From NCBI GenBank assembly GCA_016789405.1, contig JAEUPQ010000023.1:1-64000 (forward strand): DNA of 64,000 nt. Direction: 5' to 3'. Below, piece by piece: positions 1 to 10,932 of the stretch (positions are counted from its first letter, which is position 1; the number at the start of each line of letters is the position of its first letter). Both the position numbers and the translations under genes were made by a program. The notes under the pieces were generated by a model. It was not told where the DNA came from. It made no database searches and saw only the letters and a program-made list of their open reading frames with translations. The stretch comes from Lysobacteraceae bacterium. GTDB taxonomy: Bacteria > Pseudomonadota > Gammaproteobacteria > Xanthomonadales > Xanthomonadaceae.

Positions 1-937
<937 letters not shown>

Positions 938-1133
938 GGCACTTCAGGTGCCCGCAACGCCCGGATGGGCGGTTTCCGAGGGGCGCGGGCACCATACCGC
1001 CGCAGGGTGGACTGCGCCATGAACGCGCCCAACCAGCCGAGCGCAAACTGAACGGCTTGACCCGTCCTCGCGCTGCCGCCAAGCTCGCCGGCCACGGCGC
1101 GACCTCCGCCGCCCCCCCGATACGCAGACACGC

Positions 1134-3023
1134 ATGAGCAGTCGCTACAACGCCGCAGACATCGAAGTCCTTTCCGGCCTGGACCCCGTCAAACGCCGGC
1201 CGGGCATGTATACCGACACCTCGCGCCCGAACCACCTGGCGCAGGAAGTCATCGACAACGCGGTCGACGAGGCCCTCGCCGGCCACGCGCGGAACATCGA
1301 GGTGACCATCCATCCGGACGGCAGCTGCGAGGTGTCCGACGACGGCCGCGGCATGCCGGTGGACATCCATCCCGAGGAGAAGATCCCCGGCGTCGAGCTG
1401 ATCCTCACGCGCCTGCACGCGGGCGGCAAGTTCAGCAACAAGAACTACACCTTCAGCGGCGGCCTGCATGGCGTCGGCGTGAGCGTGGTCAATGCGCTGT
1501 CGACCCTGGTCGAGGTGCACATCAAGCGCGACGGCAACGAATACCGCATGACCTTCAGGGATGGCGATCGCGCAACGCCGCTCGAAGTCGTCGGCAGCGT
1601 CGGCAAGAAGAACACCGGCACGCGGGTGCGCTTCTGGCCGGATGCGAAATACTTCGACACGCCGAAGTTCGCGGTGCGTCACCTGCGTCATCTGTTGCGC
1701 GCCAAGGCCGTGCTCTGCCCGGGCCTCACCGTCACCCTGCTCGATGCGGCGACCGGCGAAAAGGATACCTGGTACTACGAAGACGGCCTGCGCGACTACC
1801 TCAAGGGAGAACTCGGCGCGACCGAAGCGCTGCCGCCCGAACTGTTCGTCGGCCAGCTGAAGAAGGATTCCGAAGTCGTCGACTGGGCCGCAGCATGGAT
1901 TCCCGACGGCGACCTGGTGCAGGAAAGCTACGTCAACCTGATCCCGACCGCGCAGCACGGCACGCATGTCAACGGCCTGCGCACCGGATTCACCGATGCC
2001 CTGCGCGAGTTCTGCGATTTCCGAAACCTGCTGCCGCGCGGCGTGAAACTCGCGCCCGAAGACGTGTGGGACCGCGTCGCCTTCGTGCTCAGCATCAAGA
2101 TGACCGACCCGCAGTTCAGCGGCCAGACCAAGGAGCGTCTGTCCTCTCGCCAGGCCGCCGCCTTCGTCGAAGGGGCCGCGCACGACGCGTTTTCGCTGTG
2201 GCTGAACCAGCACGTCGAACTGGGCGAGAAGATCGCGCAGCTGGCGATCGAGCGCGCCGCCGCGCGCCTGAAGACCGAGAAGCAGGTCGTCCGCAAGAAG
2301 GTCACCCAGGGCCCCGCCCTGCCCGGCAAGCTGGCGGACTGCATCAGCCAGGACCTGTCGCGCACCGAACTGTTCCTCGTCGAAGGCGATTCGGCCGGCG
2401 GCTCGGCGAAACAGGCGCGCGACAAGGATTTCCAGGCGATCCTGCCGCTGCGGGGCAAGATCCTGAATACGTGGGAAGTGGCGTCCGGCAGCGTGCTGGC
2501 TTCGCAGGAAGTGCACGACCTGGCGGTCGCGATCGGCTGCGACCCGGGCAAGGACGACATCTCCGGCCTGCGCTACGGCAAGGTGATCATCCTCGCCGAC
2601 GCCGACTCGGACGGCCTGCACATCGCAACCCTGCTGTCGGCCCTGTTCCTCAAGCATTTCCCGGCGCTGGTCAATGCCGGCAATATCTTCGTGGCGATGC
2701 CGCCGCTCTTCCGCGTGGACGTGGGCAAGCAGGTGTTCTACGCACTGGACGAAGAAGAAAAGCGCCTGCTGCTGGAAAAGATCGAGCGCGAGAAGATCAA
2801 GGGCGCGATCAACGTCACCCGCTTCAAGGGCCTGGGCGAGATGAACCCGCAGCAGCTGCGCGAATCGGCGATCCATCCCGATACGCGACGCCTGGTGCAG
2901 CTGACCATCGACGGTGCGTCGGAAACGCACGCCTTGATGGACATGCTGCTGGCGAAGAAGCGCGCGTCGGATCGCAAGACCTGGCTGGAAAACAAGGGCG
3001 ACCTGGCGACGCTGGAGGTCTGA
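1134..3023 (+). CDS. parE: DNA topoisomerase IV subunit B
   Basis: ATPase subunit of topoisomerase IV, which decatenates daughter chromosomes together with ParC (not in the window). 629 residues, normal for ParE. The GHKL ATPase domain shows EVIDNAVDEALAGH (residues 38-51, Mg-binding Asn42), DDGRGMPVDIH and GGLHGVGVSVVNALS. The transducer has QTKERLSS. The TOPRIM domain shows ELFLVEGDSAGGSAKQ and DADSDGLHIATLL. It lacks the long insert of some GyrB proteins and its length separates it from GyrB (about 800 residues). Divergent from the small exported-protein gene upstream. Confidence 0.97.
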   Translation: MSSRYNAADIEVLSGLDPVKRRPGMYTDTSRPNHLAQEVIDNAVDEALAGHARNIEVTIHPDGSCEVSDDGRGMPVDIHPEEKIPGVELILTRLHAGGKFSNKNYTFSGGLHGVGVSVVNALSTLVEVHIKRDGNEYRMTFRDGDRATPLEVVGSVGKKNTGTRVRFWPDAKYFDTPKFAVRHLRHLLRAKAVLCPGLTVTLLDAATGEKDTWYYEDGLRDYLKGELGATEALPPELFVGQLKKDSEVVDWAAAWIPDGDLVQESYVNLIPTAQHGTHVNGLRTGFTDALREFCDFRNLLPRGVKLAPEDVWDRVAFVLSIKMTDPQFSGQTKERLSSRQAAAFVEGAAHDAFSLWLNQHVELGEKIAQLAIERAAARLKTEKQVVRKKVTQGPALPGKLADCISQDLSRTELFLVEGDSAGGSAKQARDKDFQAILPLRGKILNTWEVASGSVLASQEVHDLAVAIGCDPGKDDISGLRYGKVIILADADSDGLHIATLLSALFLKHFPALVNAGNIFVAMPPLFRVDVGKQVFYALDEEEKRLLLEKIEREKIKGAINVTRFKGLGEMNPQQLRESAIHPDTRRLVQLTIDGASETHALMDMLLAKKRASDRKTWLENKGDLATLEV

Positions 3024-3026
3024 CCC

Positions 3027-3052
3027 GCGTCGCCGCCGAAACGCGGCGACGC
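3027..3052. terminator. Hairpin between convergent genes
   Basis: A 10-bp perfect stem (GCGTCGCCGC / GCGGCGACGC, 6-nt loop) sits between the parE stop (3023) and the stop of the convergent gene (3066). No T-run follows on either strand, so it is a possible bidirectional or Rho-assisted terminator rather than a textbook intrinsic one. Confidence 0.45.
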
Positions 3053-3065
3053 TTGGCCGGGAGAC

Positions 3066-4103
3066 TCAGCCGGTCAGCAGGATCTGCGCATACAGCGGGT
3101 GATCCACCTCGCCGATCACCCGCACCCGCTGCGCTGGCGGCAGCGACTCCGACACGCGATCGAAGGTTTCCGATGGCGACAGGGACTGCGCCAGCGCGGC
3201 ATCGACCATCGGCTGCGCCAGCGCCCAATCCGCCCGGCTGCGCGCGAGGTCCGCTGCGTCTTCGCGACTGAGCAGGTCGTGGACCACCGACACCTGGTCG
3301 CGGACCCGCTCCCATTCCCGGGCATCGATCTGCCCGGACTGCAGGAAGCGGTCGATGATCGCCTGTTCGAGCGCCGCGAGGCGGCTGGCGCGCTCCATGT
3401 CCACGGCCATCGCCATCTGCCGGTCGTCGAGCTGCGGCATCGGTTCGCCGGTCGCGGCGGCGACGCGCTCGCCGACTTCGCGCATCTTCTCGGCATCAGG
3501 CACGCCGCGTCCGAGGATGTGGTCGATCGAGCGCGCATAGAGTTCGATGAACACCGGCTCGAAGTTGCCCGCATCCACGCGCAGCTGCGGCGTAGCGTGC
3601 GTGTCGGCGCGGATCATCGCCAGGGCCTGCATCGGGCTGAGCGTGGGATCGGCGAAGCAGCGGCTGCCGGGCGGCACGTTGTCTGGGTCGTGGATCGGAT
3701 TGGTGCTGACCGTGCAGGTACTGTGGTCCTCGGCGACGCGAACCACATCGAAGAAGCTCGGCATCGTGGTGTGGTCGTAGACAGCGGCAGCCAGGCCATC
3801 GCCCGGGTGGTGCGCGGCCCACAGGCGCATGCCCGGCATTTCGGGCACGGCGAAACGCCCCACTTCGAAGAACCCGGCATCGCGCATCAGCGCGATGGTG
3901 GTTTCGGTCTCCGGGCGGCCGAACGGCGTGGCATCTGGCACAAGAGTGATTCGTGCGGCAATCCCCGGCTGGGGGACATCTGCCCAGGCCGCAAGCTTGC
4001 GCTTGAGCCACCACGGCAGTGCGAAACGCAGCAGGAACCAGAAAAACAGGACGACACCCAGCAACGTCGCCAGCACCACCAGGCCAATGTTCAGCAGCGT
4101 CAT
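3066..4103 (-). CDS. Membrane-anchored protein of unknown function
   Basis: 345 residues. One N-terminal membrane segment (about residues 5-28, NIGLVVLATLLGVVLFFWFL) is followed by a soluble domain with the pieces EVGRFAVPEMPGMRLWAA and YDHTTMPSFFDVVRVAEDH, then a helical C-terminal half. The start at 4103 is chosen because GGAGGGGGC stands directly before that ATG; a longer frame exists upstream but has no signal and odd composition. No family is recognised. Convergent with parE and downstream of the exopolysaccharide priming gene, with no evident link to either. Confidence 0.8.
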   Translation of the reverse strand: MTLLNIGLVVLATLLGVVLFFWFLLRFALPWWLKRKLAAWADVPQPGIAARITLVPDATPFGRPETETTIALMRDAGFFEVGRFAVPEMPGMRLWAAHHPGDGLAAAVYDHTTMPSFFDVVRVAEDHSTCTVSTNPIHDPDNVPPGSRCFADPTLSPMQALAMIRADTHATPQLRVDAGNFEPVFIELYARSIDHILGRGVPDAEKMREVGERVAAATGEPMPQLDDRQMAMAVDMERASRLAALEQAIIDRFLQSGQIDAREWERVRDQVSVVHDLLSREDAADLARSRADWALAQPMVDAALAQSLSPSETFDRVSESLPPAQRVRVIGEVDHPLYAQILLTG

Positions 4104-4257
4104 GCCCCCTCCGGCATCCCCGAAAGCGTGACAGTGTACGGGCTTCGGCTTGACGCGTGTCGTGCCTCCGGGATGCGGCTCGTGCCCGCCGCCCGTGACC
4201 CGCACGCACTCCCGAGGCGTGGACGGGTCCGGGTGGCGGGCCGGCGCTCCGGGGTAC

Positions 4258-5646
4258 TCAGACCCCCTTGAAGACCTGGCGGAACGTGCAGAACACGATG
4301 TAGACATCCAGCGCCAGCGACCATTGCCTGAGGTAGTCGAGGTCGAACTGGACGCGATGGGCCATCTTCTCGAGCGTTTCGGTCTCGCCGCGCAGGTCGT
4401 GGATCTGCGCCCAGCCGGTCAGGCCGGGCTTGACCTTGTGGCGGAGCATGTAGCCACGGATCAGGGTCCGATAGTGCTCGTTATGGGGCACGGCGTGCGG
4501 ACGCGGTCCGACCAGGCTCATGTCGCCGCGAAGGATGTTGAGCAACTGCGGCAACTCGTCGATCGAACTCTTGCGCAGGAACCTGCCCAGGCGCGTCACC
4601 CGCGCGTCACCTTGCGTCGCCTGCCGCACCTCGGTGGACGCGCAGGCCGCCGTCGTCATCGAGCGGAACTTGTAGATGGAGAACGGCTTGCCGTCCTCGC
4701 CATAGCGAACTTGCCTGAACAGCGCCGGGCCCGGCGATTCGAGCTTGACCAGCAAGGCCACGGCTGCCAGCAGCGGCGACAGCAGCACCAGGGCGATCAC
4801 GGACGCCGCGATGTCGAAACCGCGCTTGAGCAGGCCAGACAGTTCGATGTCCGGCCTGCCGATCACGGTATGCACGGGCACGTCGCTGACCCAGGCCATC
4901 GATTCGTGGATCGGTTTGAAAGCGGCGAAGTCATGCAGGTAATGGACGGAAGCCGACGAGTTGAGGAGTTCGTCCATCACCTGCTGCATGCGGTATTCGC
5001 CAGCGGACGGAAGCGACACGAAGACATGCTCGACCGGATTGCGCGCCAGGTAGCTGCCCATGCCGCGGATCGTCGACACCGGGCGGTGGCCGTGCGCCGG
5101 CGGCAGGCGCTCGGCCTCGCGATCCTCGAAAAAACCCACGAATTCAAGGGACAGGAACGGATCAGACAGCATTTTCCCGACGAACTGCAGGCTCGAATCA
5201 TTGATGCCCACGACCGCGACGCGGCTGGGCGGACGGCGCACGGGCGGCTGCAGCGAGCACCAGATGCTTGCCAGCCCCATCAGCAACATGGCGGGAATGT
5301 GGATCTCGGCGAAGCGCAGCCCCGCCCAGAACGCGCCGCCGGAACGATCGACGATCATGATCATGACGCCGACCACGATCGACATTTCCAGTGCCTTCAT
5401 GGCCGAAGACGCGGCCGCATACATGTAACGATGTTCGTGACGTTCGACATCGGCGACGTCGACGCCGCCCGATGTCGCAAGGAAGATCGCCATCGCGACA
5501 AGGACCGCCAATGCGGCCATGCCATTCATTGCATATCCCATCGCGTTCATGGCGAGCAGCGCGGATGCTGCCGGCACGAGATAACGGATGGCCAGTGCCA
5601 TGACCGGACGGATGGCGGACAACTCCGCATGTGCGCGGGTGCTCAT
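4258..5646 (-). CDS. Undecaprenyl-phosphate sugar phosphotransferase (GumD/WcaJ-like)
   Basis: Transfers a sugar-1-phosphate from a nucleotide sugar to undecaprenyl phosphate, the first step of repeat-unit assembly. 462 residues. About four N-terminal membrane helices (10-135), a CoA-binding-like Rossmann region (VAVVGINDSSLQFVGKML), a further helix near 275, then the bacterial sugar transferase domain with KFRSMTT, SIDELPQLLNILRGDMSLVG and KPGLTGWAQI. The start at 5646 follows AGGGGG at good spacing. It is divergent from the export/Wzz genes, so the gap 5647-6069 should carry promoters for both sides. Sugar specificity cannot be told. Confidence 0.92.
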   Translation of the reverse strand: MSTRAHAELSAIRPVMALAIRYLVPAASALLAMNAMGYAMNGMAALAVLVAMAIFLATSGGVDVADVERHEHRYMYAAASSAMKALEMSIVVGVMIMIVDRSGGAFWAGLRFAEIHIPAMLLMGLASIWCSLQPPVRRPPSRVAVVGINDSSLQFVGKMLSDPFLSLEFVGFFEDREAERLPPAHGHRPVSTIRGMGSYLARNPVEHVFVSLPSAGEYRMQQVMDELLNSSASVHYLHDFAAFKPIHESMAWVSDVPVHTVIGRPDIELSGLLKRGFDIAASVIALVLLSPLLAAVALLVKLESPGPALFRQVRYGEDGKPFSIYKFRSMTTAACASTEVRQATQGDARVTRLGRFLRKSSIDELPQLLNILRGDMSLVGPRPHAVPHNEHYRTLIRGYMLRHKVKPGLTGWAQIHDLRGETETLEKMAHRVQFDLDYLRQWSLALDVYIVFCTFRQVFKGV

Positions 5647-6069
5647 GAATTCCCCCTGGATTGCTGATGAGCGCGTGGAATCGAAACCTGCCTCGTTTCT
5701 AGCGTTGCCGTGGAGCGAGGCCATCGTTCGCTGGCGCATCACGCAACATCCTTGCCATGTTTCGCGCGGACCCCGCGCTTCGCCGGACGACTGCAAACGT
5801 ATTCATTGCCGCATTCCGCTTTGCAATCGATTCGCTCGATCAGTGCGAAAGACGCGAACTATCGACGGCGCCTGGCGCGGAACGCGAAGGCGCAGAAACC
5901 ACGTCGATGCACGCATGGAGCGAACGAACGAAAGACGGAGCCTATGGCTGCGATTGAACGATGTCATGGCGCCGGTCGATTTCACGGCACGCATCTTGCA
6001 TGGAGTGCATTGAAATCGCGCACAGATGTCAAAAACGCACCAGGCATCGAGAACAGGAGCTACGCCGGA
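5647..6069. other. 423-bp divergent intergenic region of the exopolysaccharide locus
   Basis: Lies between the priming transferase and the polysaccharide export gene and is less GC-rich than both neighbours. It must hold the divergent promoters, but no -35/-10 pair convincing enough to place was found. AGGAG at 6055-6059 is the probable ribosome binding site for the ATG at 6070. Confidence 0.4.
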
Positions 6070-8503
6070 ATGCATTCCCAATGGAGAACGACTCGCCAGG
6101 GCGCAGACAGCCGACACACGGGAGCGCTGGATGCATCGATCCGCCTGACGTCGTGCGCGTCGAGGTCCGCATGGCTGGCGTTATGCCTGCTTGTCGCGAC
6201 CTTGCCGGGCGTGCGCGATGCCATTGCGCAGGAAGGTGCGTCCGACACCCGCATCCAGCGCATCGCGGATCTGGCGAAAAGTGCCGAAGAAGGTCCAACA
6301 GAGGTTGCGCGCCTGCCGCAACGCGACGGTACGGGCAGGCAGGCAGGCCGATGATGTCGCCTACGATCTGAAGCAGCGACCGGCTGCGCCGCCGCAGCTG
6401 AACCTGTCGACGACGGTCGAAACGCGCGTCGAAAACAGAACGACAAACCAGGTGTCGGGCGGTGGCGGCGCGGGCAACGGCAGGGTGCCGCAGCCGCAGC
6501 GCGAAGCGGAGCCTGCTGCGCGGACGCGTGCCGCCGTCGATTTCCGGACCGCGATCGCGCAGAGCCTCGGACGCGAGCTGCCGGTGTTCGGCGATGACCT
6601 GTTCCAGGACGGTGCACGCCTCACAGGCACCGATCCGCTGACCGTGCCGGCCGACTACCGCATCGGCCCTGCGGATGAAGTGCTGATCCGCGCCTGGGGC
6701 CAGATCAGCATCGATTTCCAGGGGCCGGTGTCGCGCTCGGGCACGGTGTTCCTTCCCGGGATCGGCGAAGTGATGCTGTCGGGCATGCGCCTCGACGAGG
6801 CGCGGTCGATGCTGCGCGGCATCGTGTCCACGCAATACAAGGACTTCGAACTGGTGGTATCGCTGGCGAAGTTGCGCGATATCCAGGTGTATCTCGCCGG
6901 CTTCGTCGAATCGCCTGGACTGCACACCGTCCCGTCGACGGCGACGGCGCTGCACGGCCTGCTGGCATCCGGCGGGCCCGGCCCCGGTGCGGACCTTCGC
7001 CGCATCCAGGTCAAGCGTGCGGGCCGCGTGGTCGCCACATTCGACGCATACCGGTTCCTGGTCGACGGCGACAAGTCCGGCGATCCGCAGTTGCTGCCCG
7101 GCGACGTGATCCACCTGCCCGCGGCGAAGGGCTTCGTCGCCATCGCCGGCAGCGTGCGCCGCCCCGCGATCTACCACCTGGGCGAGGACATGACCCTGGG
7201 CCAGCTCATGGAACTGGCCGGCGGCGGCACCGTGATCGCAGATCCGATGGAGACGCGCATCGAGCGCTTCGAGGACGGACGTCGCAGCGTCGTGCGCATC
7301 GAGGGTGGGCCCGCGCGCAGCGGGCTGAGGCTGCGCGACGGCGACCTAGTGATGATCGTGCCGGCATCGCCACAATTCGATGGCAGTGTGACCGTGACCG
7401 GACACGTCGCGGTGCCGCTGCGCCAGCCCTGGCGCGCGGGACTCACCGTGAGCGACGTGCTGCCCGACGCCGAAGCGCTGGCACCGCACGCCGAGGCCGC
7501 CGCACGCAACGCACGGACGCCGCTCGACGGCGTGAGCGCGGGCCGCGACGGTGGCGCGTTGCCACCGCCCCCCGCAGAAGTGAACTGGGACCATGCCGCG
7601 ATCCAGCGCGTCTCCGCACAGACCCAGGCGGTGAGCGTGATCGACTTCGACCTGGGCGCAGCGCTGGCCGCGCCGCATGGCTCGGACGACCCGGTGCTGC
7701 ACCCAGGCGACACCATCGTGATCTACGCCAAGGACGACTTCTCGCAGCCCGAACGCAAGCGCAGCCGCCTGGTGCGCATCGACGGCGAGGTGGCGGTTCC
7801 CGGCCTGTATTCGATGGAGATCGGCGCGACCCTGCAGGACCTGGTCGCGCGTGCGGGCGGCCCGACCACGCAGGCCTATCTCTACGGCACCGTGTTCAGC
7901 CGGGCGAGCGCGCGCGAGGAGGAAGCGCGGCGGCTGCGCCAGGCAGTCGACCAGATCGAGGAGGACTACTACCGCTTCCACGCGACCCGCTCGCGCCAGG
8001 CGCTGGCGGAGGAGGATGCGATGCTGGCCGACAACGAGGCCGATGCGACCCGCGCGCTGATCAACCGGTTGCGCGCAGCGAAACCGGTCGGTCGCGTGGT
8101 GCTGGCGCTGGACGGGCCCGTCTCGTCCCCTGGCGAACTGCCGGAGGTGACGCTGGAGGACGGCGACGTCGTGCACATCCCCGGGCGCGCACAGACCGTG
8201 ACGCTCGCCGGCGCGATCTTCCAGCAGGGGACCCTGCTCTGGCGCGAAGGCGACGATGCCGGCGACTACATCCAGCGCTCGGGCGGCCTGCGCCCGCATG
8301 CAGACCGCTCTGAAATCGTGGTGATCCATGCCGACGGCACGGTGCGTCCGTTGCGCCGCGCAGGCCGCATCCTGGCCGGGGACAGTATCCTCGTCCCCGA
8401 GGACGTGGGCCGCACCAGCTTCGGCCGCAAGCTGCGCGACTGGACCACGGTGCTGTACCAGATGGCGATCGGCGCGGCAGCGCTGAAAGTGATCCAGGAC
8501 TGA
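6070..8503 (+). pseudogene. Polysaccharide export protein (Wza-like), frame broken at a GGCA repeat
   Basis: Outer-membrane/periplasmic export protein of the Poly_export plus SLBB family. The 5' part, starting at ATG 6070 behind AGGAG, encodes a signal peptide (SAWLALCLLVATLPG, cleavage near AIAQ) and runs in one frame to a TGA at 6352. The body (PADYRIGPADEVLIRAW, several SLBB repeats, a C-terminal hydrophobic segment) is open in the +2 frame up to 8503. The two frames meet at (GGCA)3 at 6334-6345. Removing one 4-bp unit would join them as DGTGRQADDVAYDL without any stop. So this is a phase-variable switch in the off state, a recent mutation, or a sequencing error. The body frame has no good start of its own. 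The gene is followed 3 bp later by the Wzz gene. Confidence 0.85.
6334..6348 (+). repeat. GGCA tetranucleotide repeat at the frameshift point
   Basis: Three full GGCA units plus GGC. A change of -1 or +2 units puts the signal peptide in frame with the export domain. At three units the tract is short for a classical contingency locus, but it coincides exactly with the break in frame. Confidence 0.8.
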
Positions 8504-8506
8504 CGC

Positions 8507-9706
8507 ATGCGCGGCCGCATGAGCCTTCCCCGCCTGATCGTGCGCATGGCGCGCTACCGACTGTGGCTGGTCGCCGTGCCCGTACTGGCAGGCACGCTGG
8601 CCCTGGCCGTGAACCTGATCGCGGCACCACGCTACACCGCGCTGGCGCGCTTGCTGCCGCCGCGCACCAACACCGCGACCGCACAGTCGATGCTCAACCA
8701 GATCGGCGGCACCGAAACCATCGGTGCGTCGGCGCTGACGCTGAAGAGCCCATCCGAACTCTACGCCAGCCTGTTCCTCAGCCGCAGCGTGCAGGACAGC
8801 ATCATCGCGCGCTTCGACCTGCGCCGCCGCCATGGCGAATCCGACATGGACGCGCTGCGCCAGGCACTGGCCGGATTGACGCATGTCGACGTGCGCGAGG
8901 ACGGCATCATCGAGCTGCGCTTCGAGGACGCGGATCCGCAGGTCGCCTCGGCGATCGTCAACGGCATGATCGATGCGGTCTACCTCAAGGCACAGGAACT
9001 CTCGCGAGCCGAATCGGAGAACCGGCTCGCGTTCTACGATCAGATCATCGCCGAGACCCGCGGTCGTCTCAGCGAAGCGGAAACCCGGCTGCGCGCGCTG
9101 GAGGCCGAGACCGGCTACACCCGGCTGAAGGGCCAGGAAGAGACCACCAGCCTGACCATCGGCGACCTGGAATCGGCCCTGCTGGCACGCGAAACGCAGC
9201 TGGCGCGCATGCGCGCGACCGCGACCGACGCGCATCCGTCCGTGCAGCGCATCCTCAGGGAGATCGCGGCACTGCGCGAAAAGCGCCGAACGATCGGCGG
9301 CGGTGCGGCGCAGGAGAAGGGAACGACCACACCAGATGCCCTGATCCTGCCGGTCGACCGTTTCCCGTCGCTGCAGGCGCGGATCGAGCCGGCACGACGG
9401 GAAGTGCAGATCCAGAAGGAAGTGCTGGAGCACCTGATGAAGGCGCGCCAGCTCTCGCGCATCGACGAGAAGCGCGACCTGTCGAACGTGCAGGTGCTGG
9501 ATCGTGCGGTGCCGCCGACGCGCAAGTCGGGGCCGCGGATCCTGCGCAACGTGCCGCTGGCGACCGCGATCGCGGCGGTGCTGGTGCTGCTGGTCTGCCT
9601 GAGCTGGGACACGCTCTACCAGAATCGCCGGCACAGGCGCATGACCTGGCGGTTGCTCCGGCCGTTCGTGACGCGTCGCCGGCCCCGCACCCGGAGCGCC
9701 ACATGA
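8507..9706 (+). CDS. Wzz-type polysaccharide chain-length determinant
   Basis: Inner-membrane protein that sets polymer length with the Wzy polymerase. 399 residues. N-terminal membrane segment (about 18-37), a Wzz domain with ALARLLPPRTNTATAQSMLN, a long coiled-coil periplasmic part (about 165-320), a second membrane segment near 345-365 preceded by a Pro-rich stretch (RAVPPTRKSGPR), and a basic cytoplasmic tail. No Walker A or tyrosine-rich tail is present, so it is a Wzz without the fused tyrosine kinase of Wzc, and no separate kinase gene lies in the cluster. The stop overlaps the flippase start (ATGA). A second possible start (MSLPRL) lies four codons downstream. Confidence 0.9.
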   Translation: MRGRMSLPRLIVRMARYRLWLVAVPVLAGTLALAVNLIAAPRYTALARLLPPRTNTATAQSMLNQIGGTETIGASALTLKSPSELYASLFLSRSVQDSIIARFDLRRRHGESDMDALRQALAGLTHVDVREDGIIELRFEDADPQVASAIVNGMIDAVYLKAQELSRAESENRLAFYDQIIAETRGRLSEAETRLRALEAETGYTRLKGQEETTSLTIGDLESALLARETQLARMRATATDAHPSVQRILREIAALREKRRTIGGGAAQEKGTTTPDALILPVDRFPSLQARIEPARREVQIQKEVLEHLMKARQLSRIDEKRDLSNVQVLDRAVPPTRKSGPRILRNVPLATAIAAVLVLLVCLSWDTLYQNRRHRRMTWRLLRPFVTRRRPRTRSAT

Positions 9707-10932
9707 ACACCCGGCGCACGATCGGCAACGCGGGCCTGCTGATGGCGGCGAACCTCGCCGGCATGGCCTTGCCGCTGGTGGCGCTGCCGATCCTCGCGCG
9801 ACGCCTGGGCATCGATGCCTTCGGCCTTGTGGCCCTGGCGCAGAGCGTGGGCATGCTGCCCGTGTTGCTGGTGGACGCCGGCTTCAACAGCGAATCGATG
9901 CGCGCCACCGGCGAGGCGGTGGGCACGGCGCCACTGCAGCCGCTGCTCGACAACCTGATCGCGCGGCTGCGCCTGGGCCTGCTCGCAGCGGGCGCCACGC
10001 TGCTGCTCGGCCTGGCAATCCCGGTGCTGCCGCTGGCGTTCGTGGCGATCGCGCTGCTGCAACTGGCCGGCACCCTGCTCTTCCCGCAATGGTGGCTGAT
10101 CGCGACCGGTGCGGCACCACAGCTTCTCGCCCTGCAATTGGGCGGACGCCTGCTCAGCGTGCTCGGCATCGTCTGGCTGGTGCAGTCTCCCGACGACGCC
10201 GCGCTGGCGCTCGCGCTGCAATGCGGCGCCACGCTGCTGTCTGGCCTGGGTTTCGTGGTGCTGCGGCTGCTGCCGCGCCTGCACGAAATGAAGACACTGG
10301 ATCGCGGCGGCCATCGCGCGCTCACCGCGCGCGCCCTGCCCGCCGCCGGATCGGGTTTCGCGGTCGCGCTGGCCGCGCAGACGCCGCAGTGGTGCCTCGG
10401 CGCGCTGGCCGGCCTTCAGCAGGTCGGCCTGTATGCCTGCGGCGACAGGATCGCGCGTGCCGGCGTGTACGCACTCGGTGCGATCGACCAGAGCTTCCTC
10501 GCACCGGTGGCAAGGCGCGCGCGCGAAGGCGGCGGCCATGCGTCCGGGCGCATGGCCAATCGCGTGATCCTGGCGCTGTTCGCGCTGTCTGCGTTCGCCG
10601 GCCTCGTGCTGGCCCTCGCCGCCGATCGTCTCGTGCCATGGCTGTTCGGTGCCGAATTCGCCGGTGCGACGGTCGTGGTGGTGCTGTTCGCCGCATGGCT
10701 GCCGCTGCAGGCCACGCGCCGCGCGTTCCTGGGCCTGCGTTTCGCCGCGCACGGCCACCAGGAGCTGATCGCACGCTGCCAGGTGATCGAAGCCATCGCG
10801 ATCGTGGCCTGCGCCGGCATCGGCGCGGCCCTGCACGGCGCGACCGGTGCGGCCACCGGCCTGCTGATCACCGAAGCCGTCGCCTGGACGGCCACTTCCA
10901 TCCTGCGCCCCCGAACCGGGAGTTCTCCATGA
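9703..10932 (+). CDS. Polysaccharide flippase (Wzx/RfbX-like)
   Basis: Moves the undecaprenyl-linked repeat unit across the inner membrane. 409 residues, with about twelve hydrophobic segments and the family N-terminus (GNAGLLMAANLAGMALPLVA, then ILARRLGIDAFGLVALAQS). Belongs to the MOP/PST superfamily. ATG overlaps the Wzz stop; the TGA overlaps the next ATG at 10929. It is shorter than the family mean but covers both halves. The position between Wzz and the glycosyltransferases supports the call. Confidence 0.88.
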   Translation: MNTRRTIGNAGLLMAANLAGMALPLVALPILARRLGIDAFGLVALAQSVGMLPVLLVDAGFNSESMRATGEAVGTAPLQPLLDNLIARLRLGLLAAGATLLLGLAIPVLPLAFVAIALLQLAGTLLFPQWWLIATGAAPQLLALQLGGRLLSVLGIVWLVQSPDDAALALALQCGATLLSGLGFVVLRLLPRLHEMKTLDRGGHRALTARALPAAGSGFAVALAAQTPQWCLGALAGLQQVGLYACGDRIARAGVYALGAIDQSFLAPVARRAREGGGHASGRMANRVILALFALSAFAGLVLALAADRLVPWLFGAEFAGATVVVVLFAAWLPLQATRRAFLGLRFAAHGHQELIARCQVIEAIAIVACAGIGAALHGATGAATGLLITEAVAWTATSILRPRTGSSP

